5,775 nucleotides of DNA from Spirochaetes bacterium RBG_16_67_19 (lineage in GTDB: Bacteria; Spirochaetota; Spirochaetia; SZUA-6; DRHE01), in contig MIBK01000152.1 of NCBI GenBank assembly GCA_001829505.1, forward strand, positions 368 through 6,142. Direction: 5' to 3'. Below are positions 1 to 5,775 of the stretch, one piece after another. Position 1 is the first letter of the stretch, and every line of letters begins with the position of its first letter. The translations under genes and the position numbers were made by a program. The notes beneath the pieces were generated by a model. The model ran no database searches, had not been told where the DNA came from, and saw nothing but the letters and a program-made list of their open reading frames with translations.

Positions 1-54
1 GCGGAGATTGAACAGATCCGGACCGCGCTGCAGTCCAGCGGCCTGCTGGCATGA
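1..54 (+). CDS. 3' end of an upstream gene (last 17 codons), possibly DapA/aldolase family
   Basis: Frame 1 is open from the left edge to a TGA at 52-54 and encodes a 17-residue tail ending in QSSGLLA. The stop shares the ATGA at 51-54 with the start of the next gene, the usual arrangement of translationally coupled operon genes. An amphipathic tail of the type 'IxxIRxALxxxGLL' is common at the C-terminus of dihydrodipicolinate synthase/N-acetylneuraminate lyase (DapA) family proteins, and such a lyase would suit a sugar-acid operon. Seventeen residues cannot prove a family, so that assignment is a guess. The coding call rests on the open frame and the overlap. Confidence 0.6.
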   Translation, partial: AEIEQIRTALQSSGLLA

Positions 55-1085
55 GCGGGCGGCTCGCCGCGGAAAGCGGGCTGCGGCCCACCGTCCTGCT
101 GCCGGAGCCCATCGAAGAGGAAGCCCGGGCGCTGCTGGAGCAGGGCGGCCTGAAGCTGCTGGCCAGCCCGGACAAGAAGCCGGAAAGCGTGGCCGCGCTC
201 ATGCCGCAGGCTGACGCAATCGTGCTGCGCACCGGCATCCGCCTGAGCGCCGAGCTGCTCCAGCTGGGCGCGCGCCTGGCCACCATCTCGCGCACGGGGG
301 CGGGCTTCGACAACGTGGACCTGGCGGCGGCCACCGCCCGAGGAGCCATCGTCACCTCCAGCATCGGGGCCAACACCCACACGGTGGCCGAGCACGCCCT
401 GGCCCTGATCCTGGCGCTGGCCAAACAGCTTCCTTTGCTGGACCGGGAGACCCGCGCCGGCAACTTCCGGTCCCGCTACGACTATCGGCCGCGGGATCTG
501 CGCGGCGCCGTCCTGGGAGTGATCGGCTTCGGGCGCATCGGGCGGGAGGTGGCCCGGGCCTGCGCCTCCAGCCTGGGGATGAGCGTCCTGGTCTTCGACC
601 CCTACTTCCAGCCGCGGGAGGAGGACCGCTCCTGGGCCGGCTTCTGCAGCCTGGAGGACCTGCTGTCCCGCGCCGACGTGGTGAGCGTGCACGTCCCCCT
701 CACGCCCGAAACCCGCGGGTTGCTGGACGCCCCGCGCCTGGCCCGGATGAAGAAGGGCGCCCTGATCGTCAACACCTCGCGCGGAGGCCTGATTGACGAG
801 CAGGCCCTGGCCCGGGCCCTGGAGTCCGGGCAGATCGGGGGGGCCGGCATAGACGTCTTCGAGCGCGAGCCCCCCGAGGCCGGAAACCCTCTGCTGGCCG
901 CCGCGGGGGCCATCCTCACCCCGCACGCCGCCGCCCTCACCCGGGACTGCGTCGTGCGCATGGCCGTGCTGGCGGCCCAGCGGGTGCTGGACGTGCTGGA
1001 CGGCTTCCTGCCGGAGAACGTGGCCAATCCGGAAGTGCTCCAGCAGGAGCGGTGGCGGGGGCTGAAGCCCCGGGCCGCGGAGTGA
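51..1085 (+). CDS. D-isomer-specific 2-hydroxyacid dehydrogenase (NAD-dependent, phosphoglycerate dehydrogenase-like)
   Basis: This 344-residue protein should catalyse NAD(H)-dependent interconversion of a D-2-hydroxyacid and its 2-oxoacid in the cytoplasm. The catalytic domain is split around a Rossmann domain. GFGRIG (159-164) is the dinucleotide loop, and Asp183 in VFDPY lies where an NAD ribose-binding acid is expected. The family catalytic residues are visible: Arg244 in NTSRGG, Glu273 in EREPP and His292 in TPHAAA. The length is normal for a single-domain-pair member, and there is no C-terminal ACT domain as in long SerA proteins. It is therefore more likely a catabolic or generic 2-hydroxyacid dehydrogenase (glyoxylate/hydroxypyruvate reductase type) than biosynthetic SerA; the substrate cannot be read from sequence. 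ATG 51 overlaps the previous stop (ATGA), has no obvious Shine-Dalgarno, and is probably translated by coupling. The end overlaps the E1 gene, suggesting that it makes or removes a 2-oxoacid used there. Confidence 0.93.
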   Translation: MSGRLAAESGLRPTVLLPEPIEEEARALLEQGGLKLLASPDKKPESVAALMPQADAIVLRTGIRLSAELLQLGARLATISRTGAGFDNVDLAAATARGAIVTSSIGANTHTVAEHALALILALAKQLPLLDRETRAGNFRSRYDYRPRDLRGAVLGVIGFGRIGREVARACASSLGMSVLVFDPYFQPREEDRSWAGFCSLEDLLSRADVVSVHVPLTPETRGLLDAPRLARMKKGALIVNTSRGGLIDEQALARALESGQIGGAGIDVFEREPPEAGNPLLAAAGAILTPHAAALTRDCVVRMAVLAAQRVLDVLDGFLPENVANPEVLQQERWRGLKPRAAE

Positions 1086-3253
1086 AGACCCAGAAGCTTT
1101 CCTGCCGCTTCGACTGGCAGCGCTGGAGCTCCACTCCCCAGGACCTGCGGGCCCTGGACCCCCTGCTGGCCGGGCGCATCCTGTACCAGATGCACCTCAT
1201 CCGCACCTTCGAAAGCGAGCTGCTGCGCCTCAAGAACCTGGACTGCGTCTGGGGTCCGGTGCACTCCAGCGTGGGCCAGGAGGCGGTGGCCGCGGCGGCC
1301 ATGGCCGCCCTGCGCGGCGGGGACCTGATCGCCGGCAGCCATCGAGCCCACCACCAGTTCCTGGCCAAGGTCCTGGACTTCGTGCTGCCCGCCTCCTGGG
1401 ACCCACGGCGCGAAAAGCTCACCCCCGAAGCCCGGGAAGCGGTACGCAAGACCCTGGCCGAGATCCTGGGTCTGGCTCCCGGCTGGTGCGGCGGCCGCGG
1501 CGGCTCCATGCACCTGCGCTGCGTGGAGGCCGGCGTGCTGGGCACCAACGCCATCGTCGGCGGGGGCATCCCGATCGCCACGGGAGCCGCCTTCGCCGAG
1601 AAGCGGCGCGGGAGCGGCGCGGTGGTGGCCTGCTTTTTCGGCGACGGGGCGGTCAACCAGGGCTCCTTCCACGAAGCCCTCAACCTGGCCGGGCTGTGGA
1701 AGCTGCCCATCGTGTATTTCGTGGAGAACAACCGCTACGCGGTGGCCACTTCGGCGGCGACGGCCGCCGCGGTGGAGGAGCTCTCGGTGCGCGCGGCCGC
1801 CTACGCCATGCGGGGCCGCATCGTCGAAGGCGGGGACCCGGCCGCGGTGCACGCGGTGACGGCGGAGGCCGCCGAAGCCTGCCGCCGGGAGGAAGGCCCT
1901 TTCCTGATCGAGTGCCTCTGCTACCGCCACTTCCACCACGCCGGGGACAAGCCGGGCAGCGCCTTCGGCTACCGCAGCCGCAAGGAGGAGGAGGAAGAGC
2001 TGGCCCGCGACGCCCTGCAGACCTTCCCGGCGGCCCTGCTGGAGGCCGGGCTGCTGGAGCGCGGGCAGTGGGAGCTCATGCGTTCTGATGCGGAGGAGGC
2101 CGTCCGCCAGGCCGTGGAGTTCTGCATCGAAGGGGAAGGAACCCGCCCGCGGCCCAGGCCGGGCCTGTGGCCGGCGGTGGAAACCGCCGCGCACGGGGCG
2201 CGCAGCGACGGCCGGGAGCTCGCCGGCCTGGAGTACCGCGAGATCGAGGATTTCTCCCGCCTGGCGGAGGTGAAGTACTCCGACGCCATCGCCGCGGTGA
2301 GCGGGCGCTGGCTGGAAACGCATCCGGAGGCGGTGGAGCTGGGCGAGGAGATCGCCAACTTCGGCGGCGGGGCCTACGGGGCCACGCGCGGCCTGCACCA
2401 GCGCTTTCCCGGCCGGGTGCTGAACACCCCCATCTCCGAGGGGGGCTTCGTGGGCCTGGCCTGCGGCGCTGCCATGCGCGGCCTGCCGGTCATCGTGGAG
2501 ATCATGTTCCCGGACTTCTCCCTGGTGGCCGCCGACCAGCTCTTCAACCAGATCGCCAAGGCCCGGCACATGTACGGCGGGTCCACCGACCTGCCCCTGG
2601 TGGTGCGCACCCGCATCGCCACCGGCTGCGGCTACGGAGGGCAGCACTCCATGGACCCCGCCGGGCTGTTCGCCCTGTTCCCCGGCTGGCGGATGGTGGC
2701 TCCCGGCAACGCCTTCGACTACATCGGCCTGTTCAACACGGCCATGCGCAGCCTGGATCCGGTGGTCATCCTGGAGCACCACTCGCTCTACGGGCTGAAG
2801 TTCCCGGTTCCGGAGGGGGAGCTGGATTACTGCGTGGCTTTCGGCCGGGCCCGGCGTCTGGCGGAGGGCACTGACCTCACCGTGCTCACCTACGGCGGCA
2901 TGACCTCCCGCCTGCTGGGCCTGCGGCCTCACCTGGCCGAGCGCGGAATCTCGGCGGAGCTGATCGACCTGCGCACCCTGGACGCCCCCGGCATCGACTG
3001 GGCGATCATCGGCGAGTCGCTGGCCAGGACTGGGGCGGTGGCCGTCGTGGAGCAGGCGGCCGCCAGCCAGGGCATCGGAGCACGCCTGTCCGCGGTGATC
3101 ACCTCGCGCTTCTTCGACGCGCTGGACGCCCCGCCGCTGCTCCTGAGCTCCCAGGACGTGCCGCCGCCGGTCTCCCGGGTGCTGGAGGAGGCGGTCCTGA
3201 TCGGGGATGAGCAGATCCTGGCCGGCCTGGAGGGCTTGGCCCGCCGGCGGTAG
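1082..3253 (+). CDS. Fused alpha/beta E1 component of a thiamine-diphosphate 2-oxoacid dehydrogenase
   Basis: The 723-residue protein joins both E1 subunits of a pyruvate/branched-chain/acetoin-type 2-oxoacid dehydrogenase, which decarboxylates a 2-oxoacid on thiamine diphosphate and normally passes the acyl group to an E2 lipoyl domain. The alpha half (about 30-350) shows VHSSVGQEA (60-68), GGRGGSMH (137-144), the ThDP/Mg motif from GDG (187-189) to NN (216-217), and a YRHFHHAGD loop at 281-289 in place of the usual YRxRGHSxSD; His286 keeps the conserved His position. About 20 extra residues lie between HRAHHQ (87-92) and GGRGG. A Pro/Arg-rich linker (351-395) leads to the beta half: TPISEGG with Glu453, EIMFPDF (473-479), QHS (521-523), and a C-terminal PPPVSRVLEEA. 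The chosen start is GTG 1082, which overlaps the previous stop as GTGA. An in-frame GTG at 1052 would add 10 residues but has AGGAG only 2 nt upstream. No E2 or E3 gene is nearby. The substrate is unknown. Confidence 0.93.
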   Translation: MKTQKLSCRFDWQRWSSTPQDLRALDPLLAGRILYQMHLIRTFESELLRLKNLDCVWGPVHSSVGQEAVAAAAMAALRGGDLIAGSHRAHHQFLAKVLDFVLPASWDPRREKLTPEAREAVRKTLAEILGLAPGWCGGRGGSMHLRCVEAGVLGTNAIVGGGIPIATGAAFAEKRRGSGAVVACFFGDGAVNQGSFHEALNLAGLWKLPIVYFVENNRYAVATSAATAAAVEELSVRAAAYAMRGRIVEGGDPAAVHAVTAEAAEACRREEGPFLIECLCYRHFHHAGDKPGSAFGYRSRKEEEEELARDALQTFPAALLEAGLLERGQWELMRSDAEEAVRQAVEFCIEGEGTRPRPRPGLWPAVETAAHGARSDGRELAGLEYREIEDFSRLAEVKYSDAIAAVSGRWLETHPEAVELGEEIANFGGGAYGATRGLHQRFPGRVLNTPISEGGFVGLACGAAMRGLPVIVEIMFPDFSLVAADQLFNQIAKARHMYGGSTDLPLVVRTRIATGCGYGGQHSMDPAGLFALFPGWRMVAPGNAFDYIGLFNTAMRSLDPVVILEHHSLYGLKFPVPEGELDYCVAFGRARRLAEGTDLTVLTYGGMTSRLLGLRPHLAERGISAELIDLRTLDAPGIDWAIIGESLARTGAVAVVEQAAASQGIGARLSAVITSRFFDALDAPPLLLSSQDVPPPVSRVLEEAVLIGDEQILAGLEGLARRR

Positions 3254-3296
3254 GGGAGCGCTGGCTCGAAGTCGCCAGATGCTGATCCGATCCAGA

Positions 3297-3316
3297 CCCC
3301 TTCGTATTCGAGGGGG
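3297..3316 (+). terminator. Hairpin, 8-bp stem with 4-nt loop; possible operon terminator without a U-tract
   Basis: The arms 3297-3304 (CCCCTTCG) and 3309-3316 (CGAGGGGG) pair over 8 bp with one G-U pair around the loop TATT. It lies 44 nt after the E1 stop, where a terminator would be expected, but the downstream bases (CAGGGCTAGTG) are not T-rich. A classical intrinsic terminator is therefore unproven. Its right arm also covers the place where a -35 box for the TATAAT at 3338 would lie, so it might instead affect that promoter. Confidence 0.4.
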
Positions 3317-3337
3317 CAGGGCTAGTGCCGCATGTCG

Positions 3338-3343
3338 TATAAT
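3338..3343 (+). promoter_or_regulatory. -10 box TATAAT of a probable leaderless promoter for the lipoprotein gene
   Basis: A perfect sigma-70-type TATAAT ends 7 nt before the ATG at 3351, so transcription would begin at about 3350-3351, on or next to the start codon. No Shine-Dalgarno is seen in the 7-nt gap (CCAAGAT). At 16-18 nt upstream no good TTGACA is present (the region reads GGCAGG), so the -35 is weak or absent. In such GC-rich DNA a chance TATAAT exactly here is unlikely, but it is not excluded. Confidence 0.55.
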
Positions 3344-3350
3344 CCAAGAT

Positions 3351-4409
3351 ATGAACATTCCATTCAGAAGCAAGGTGTCACTAGTGTTCCTTGCGACACT
3401 TCTTCTCGCTCTTGCGGGATGCACCTCGGTCGCACGCCGGGAATCCGTCCCCCTGGTGGAATGGCAGGCCTCAAGCCCTGAAGCCCAAGGGTTCGACCCG
3501 TCGGTGCTAGCACGCATTGACGAGTGCGTCGCGGTCAACCTCCCGGACACAACAAGCATCCTGGTGGCGCGAAATGGTTACATCGTGTTCGAGCGCTATT
3601 TCCAAGGAGACCAGGAGACAAAGCGGCCTCTCCGGGCGGTCACAAAATCATTCACCTCAGCGCTCGTGGGCATCGCTGTCGACAAGCGGTTCATCAGGGA
3701 CATCGACGACGCGATCTACGACTACCTGCCTGATTCCATCCGGGAAGCAATGAACGACGTGACCAGGAGCATCACGATCCGCCATCTGCTGACGGGGACG
3801 TCAGGATTTCCCGGCGGAGGCACTGGCTGGGCCTCAGGCGAGCCTCGCGCCCTCAGATCAATCCTTAGCGTAGTACCCCTCCATTCACCCGGCAAAATAT
3901 TCGGTGACAACGACGCGAATGCAAATCTTCTGTCCGTCATTATCACTCAAACCAGCGGAATGCGTGAATCGGAGTTCGCCGACAAATACCTTCTGGGTCC
4001 CTTGGGAATCCGGGGGGCGCGGTGGTCGGAGGCATTGGAATACACTGACGGGGCCTGCGACCTTCAGTTGACAACCCGCGAAATGGCAAGATTCGGTCAG
4101 CTCTTCCTCAGAGTGGGTACGTGGGAAGGGCAGGAACTAATTCCCGAGGAGTGGGTCAGGGACTCGACCCGAAAGCAGGTCGACGCGCGAGAATTCTCGC
4201 TCGCGGGCAGCGCCCTTGGGTACGGCTATCACTGGTGGACTACGGAACTTGACGGCTCAGGAATGTATTTCGCTTTTGGCAGCAGCGGTCAGTACATCTG
4301 CGTAATACCGGACGCGAACGTTGTAGTGGCGATGACCGGAGGCACCGCGAAGGAGGACGATCGGCTTCCACTTGTCCGTGAATTGATCATTGAATCAATG
4401 ACGAGGTAG
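3351..4409 (+). CDS. Lipoprotein of the serine hydrolase/class C beta-lactamase family with catalytic residues replaced (probable pseudoenzyme)
   Basis: The 352-residue product starts with a lipoprotein signal: basic residues (Arg6, Lys8), a hydrophobic stretch (9-22) and lipobox LAGC with Cys24. Thr25 follows the Cys, so there is no Asp inner-membrane retention signal. This signal decides the start at ATG 3351; the frame is open further upstream, but that would bury the signal peptide. The rest matches the beta-lactamase/6-aminohexanoate-dimer-hydrolase fold family: LVARNGYIVFERYF (71-84), VTKSFTSALVGIAVDK (97-112), DYLPDS, RHLLTGTSG (144-152), PLGI (217-220) and a third-motif region FGSSGQYI (309-316). 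Family members carry SxTK; here it reads Ala96-Val-Thr-Lys99. They carry a Tyr at FxYNx or FxYSN; here it reads Phe184-Gly-Asp186-Asn-Asp188. Lys99 and the G-x-x-G-Q segment remain. Hydrolase activity is thus doubtful, although the frame is intact and ends with tandem stops (TAG, TGA). Base and codon use (AAA, ATA, AAT, TCA) differ from both neighbours, suggesting transfer. Confidence 0.9.
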   Translation: MNIPFRSKVSLVFLATLLLALAGCTSVARRESVPLVEWQASSPEAQGFDPSVLARIDECVAVNLPDTTSILVARNGYIVFERYFQGDQETKRPLRAVTKSFTSALVGIAVDKRFIRDIDDAIYDYLPDSIREAMNDVTRSITIRHLLTGTSGFPGGGTGWASGEPRALRSILSVVPLHSPGKIFGDNDANANLLSVIITQTSGMRESEFADKYLLGPLGIRGARWSEALEYTDGACDLQLTTREMARFGQLFLRVGTWEGQELIPEEWVRDSTRKQVDAREFSLAGSALGYGYHWWTTELDGSGMYFAFGSSGQYICVIPDANVVVAMTGGTAKEDDRLPLVRELIIESMTR

Positions 4410-4499
4410 TGAGAAATCCGGAAAGCCCAGCACTAACTGCTCTTCCCCGATAGTCGGTCAGCATCACTGCCCCAGCTTCACCCGCCTGCCAGACCGCGC

Positions 4500-5525
4500 C
4501 TACTCCTCCACCACGATCATGACCTTCACCGCCCGGTCGCGGTGGGCCTCGATGTGCTCGTAAGCCTTCTTATAGTCGGCGAAGGGGAAGTGATCGGTAA
4601 TGAGGGGGTCCAGCTGCACCTTGCTCCTGCCGATCAGCTCGATGGCCCGGCGCCAGTCCGGCTCCTGGTACATGAGGGTCCCGATCAGGCGCAGCTCCCG
4701 GTCCTGCACAGTGCCCAGGTCCACGGTCGGCTTTTCCCCGAACACGCCCACGACGATGATGTCGGTGCCCTTGCGGGCCACGGCCACCGCCTGGGCGATC
4801 GTAGCCTGGGAGCCCACGCACTCCAGGATCAGGTCGGCCTTGTCCTCGCCCAGGTGCCGGCGCACCTCGGCGGCCAGATCGGCCTTGGCCGGGTTCACAC
4901 CGGCCGGGATCCCGCACTTGCGGGCGATCTCCAGCCGGAAGTCGCTCAGGTCCGTGATCAGGACCCGGGCCGCGCCGGAGCCCAGCGCCGCCTGGGCCAC
5001 CAGGTTGCCGATGGGGCCGGCGCCCAGCACCAGGACCTTCTTCCCGGCCACCCCGGCGCTGCGGCCCAGGGCGTGCACGGCCACGGCCACCGGCTCGACC
5101 ATGGCCCCCTGGTCCAGGGTAATGGCGGGGGACAGCTTCAGCACCTTGGCCGCCGGCACGGCAAAGAACTCCGAGGCCGCGCCAGTGGTCTGAAAGCCCA
5201 TGACCTTCAAGTTGTCGCAGATGTGGTAGGCCCCGTGGGTGCAGGGATAGCACTGGCCGCAGAAGACCTGGGGCTGGAAGGTGACCCGCTCGCCCGGCTT
5301 GAAGCCGCGCACCCCGGTCCCAAGCTTCTCCACGACCCCCGACACCTCGTGGCCCTGCACCACCGGGAAGGGGGTGAGGGCGTGCTTGCCGTGGTACACG
5401 TGGATGTCCGAACCGCACACCCCGATGCGCTTCATGCGCAGCAGCAGCTCCCCGGCGGCCGGCTCGGGGGCGGGCACCTCGCGGAACTCGATCACCCCGG
5501 GGGAAGTCATGACGGCCTGTTTCAT
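4500..5525 (-). CDS. Zinc-dependent medium-chain alcohol/polyol dehydrogenase (sorbitol dehydrogenase-like)
   Basis: The 341-residue protein should oxidise a polyol or secondary alcohol to the ketose with NAD in the cytoplasm. Residues from the chosen start: catalytic zinc ligands Cys37 (GVCGSD), His59-Glu60 (GHE) and Glu144 (MVEP); structural zinc cysteines 89, 92, 95 and 103 with the canonical C-x2-C-x2-C-x7-C spacing; Rossmann loop GAGPIG (168-173); and Asp192 after the second strand, which favours NAD over NADP. The length is typical of the sorbitol/threonine dehydrogenase group, and the exact substrate (sorbitol, xylitol, another polyol or a sugar) cannot be told. The frame opens at 5540, overlapping the kinase stop, but the ATG at 5523-5525 is preferred: it has AAGGAG 6 nt upstream and gives the family-typical beginning MKQAVMTSPG. 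It lies directly behind an FGGY kinase, fitting oxidation and phosphorylation of a sugar or polyol in one operon. Confidence 0.93.
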   Translation of the reverse strand: MKQAVMTSPGVIEFREVPAPEPAAGELLLRMKRIGVCGSDIHVYHGKHALTPFPVVQGHEVSGVVEKLGTGVRGFKPGERVTFQPQVFCGQCYPCTHGAYHICDNLKVMGFQTTGAASEFFAVPAAKVLKLSPAITLDQGAMVEPVAVAVHALGRSAGVAGKKVLVLGAGPIGNLVAQAALGSGAARVLITDLSDFRLEIARKCGIPAGVNPAKADLAAEVRRHLGEDKADLILECVGSQATIAQAVAVARKGTDIIVVGVFGEKPTVDLGTVQDRELRLIGTLMYQEPDWRRAIELIGRSKVQLDPLITDHFPFADYKKAYEHIEAHRDRAVKVMIVVEE

Positions 5526-5531
5526 CTCGCT

Positions 5532-5537
5532 CTCCTT
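5532..5537 (-). promoter_or_regulatory. Ribosome binding site AAGGAG that fixes the dehydrogenase start
   Basis: On the minus strand AAGGAG (5537 to 5532) is followed by a 6-nt spacer (AGCGAG) and ATG at 5525-5523. The upstream ATG at 5540-5538, which overlaps the kinase stop as TGATG, has this site inside its own coding region, so the site can only serve the inner ATG. The five extra residues (MKESE) of the longer reading are then artefactual. Confidence 0.75.
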
Positions 5538-5539
5538 CA

Positions 5540-5775
5540 TCAGGCTTTCTTGCCGAAGCGGCCGAACAGCGCTTCCAGCGCCGCGTAGCTGTCGTTGAAA
5601 AGCTCCTTGGCCCGGCGATAGACGGCCGCCGGGGCCGGGTCCGGGCGCGTGCGCTCCGTCACCTTGATGAAGCGGTCGGCGACCTCGAAGCTCTTGAACA
5701 CCCCGCAGCCCACCCCGCCGATGATGGCCGCCCCCATGGAGGTGGCCTCCTCCAGGTAGTCGGGCTTGAGGATCT
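5540..5775 (-). CDS. C-terminal end of an FGGY-family carbohydrate kinase (xylulokinase-like), cut by the window edge
   Basis: The minus-strand frame is open from the right edge to TGA at 5542-5540 and gives 77 residues. It begins with EATSMGAAIIGGVGCGVF (residues 9-26 of the visible part), the glycine-rich ATP-domain segment near the end of FGGY kinases. A tail follows containing RPDPAPAAVYRRAKELFNDSY (written here in part: Pro-Asp-Pro, then Tyr-Arg, then Tyr), typical of xylulokinases and related enzymes that phosphorylate ketoses or polyols with ATP. An internal ATG (5737-5735) is not the start, because the family signature continues upstream of it to the edge. Its stop overlaps the first ATG of the dehydrogenase frame, so the two genes are almost certainly co-transcribed, with the kinase first. 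The sugar substrate lies in the unseen N-terminal domain and is unknown. Confidence 0.85.
   Translation of the reverse strand, partial: ILKPDYLEEATSMGAAIIGGVGCGVFKSFEVADRFIKVTERTRPDPAPAAVYRRAKELFNDSYAALEALFGRFGKKA

Noticed and set aside
3261..3278. CTGGC/GCCAG hairpin just after the E1 stop
   Set aside because: It has a 5-bp stem with an 8-nt loop and no T-run; weaker than the neighbouring 8-bp hairpin and plausible by chance.
3207..3350. N-terminal extension of the lipoprotein from an ATG at 3207 or 3279
   Set aside because: It would put the signal peptide and lipobox 49 or 25 residues inside the protein, overlap the E1 end or hairpin, and start upstream of the TATAAT.
602..3559. A 985-codon open frame on the minus strand opposite the hydroxyacid dehydrogenase and E1 genes
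   Set aside because: It lies antisense to two clearly recognised enzymes, its translation is low-complexity (rich in Gly, Ala, Arg, Gln, His) with no family motifs, and long antisense frames are expected in GC-rich coding DNA.
4388..4400. Perfect inverted repeat CATTGA-A-TCAATG at the end of the lipoprotein gene
   Set aside because: It is inside coding sequence, short, followed by no T-run and has no second copy in the window; chance is sufficient.
4410..4499. Possible bidirectional terminator in the convergent gap (AGCA/TGCT at 4429-4441, CCGA/TCGG at 4447-4457)
   Set aside because: The stems are only 4 bp, with no adjoining T-rich or A-rich run in either direction.
4542..5588. A 348-codon plus-strand frame opposite the zinc dehydrogenase
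   Set aside because: It is antisense to a gene with complete catalytic and structural zinc motifs, and its product is His/Gly/Leu-rich without recognisable domains.

Overview
The window is bacterial DNA, very GC-rich over most of its length (hand-counted 60-base rows: 44/60 at 661-720, 40/60 at 2461-2520, 49/60 at 5041-5100), with tightly packed, stop-start-overlapping genes. The phylum cannot be fixed from the sequence. The content looks like a carbohydrate or sugar-acid catabolic region: a plus-strand operon and a minus-strand operon converge on a single foreign-looking gene.

Left part (1-3253, plus strand): the last codons of an upstream gene overlap, through ATGA, a D-isomer 2-hydroxyacid dehydrogenase (51-1085). 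That gene overlaps, through GTGA, a long fused E1 (alpha plus beta) thiamine-diphosphate 2-oxoacid dehydrogenase (1082-3253). Together they could interconvert a 2-hydroxyacid and a 2-oxoacid and then decarboxylate the oxoacid. No E2 (lipoyl acyltransferase) or E3 gene is in the window.

Middle (3254-4499): a stretch of visibly lower GC (29/60 at 3901-3960, 31/60 at 4261-4320) carries one gene, a lipoprotein of the serine-hydrolase/class C beta-lactamase family (3351-4409). The nucleophile of its SxxK motif reads Ala and the Tyr of its YxN-type motif reads Asp, so it looks like a catalytically dead pseudoenzyme or a decaying gene. A perfect TATAAT lies 7 nt before its ATG and no Shine-Dalgarno is visible, which suggests a leaderless mRNA. 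An 8-bp hairpin sits in the upstream gap. The downstream gap, 4410-4499, shows only weak 4-bp stems.

Right part (4500-5775, minus strand): the C-terminal end of an FGGY-family sugar kinase runs in from the right edge and is followed by a sorbitol-dehydrogenase-like, zinc-dependent medium-chain dehydrogenase. The two overlap through TGATG, but an AAGGAG site sets the dehydrogenase start five codons further in. The pair fits polyol or sugar oxidation and phosphorylation. Whether the two flanking operons form one pathway is inference.
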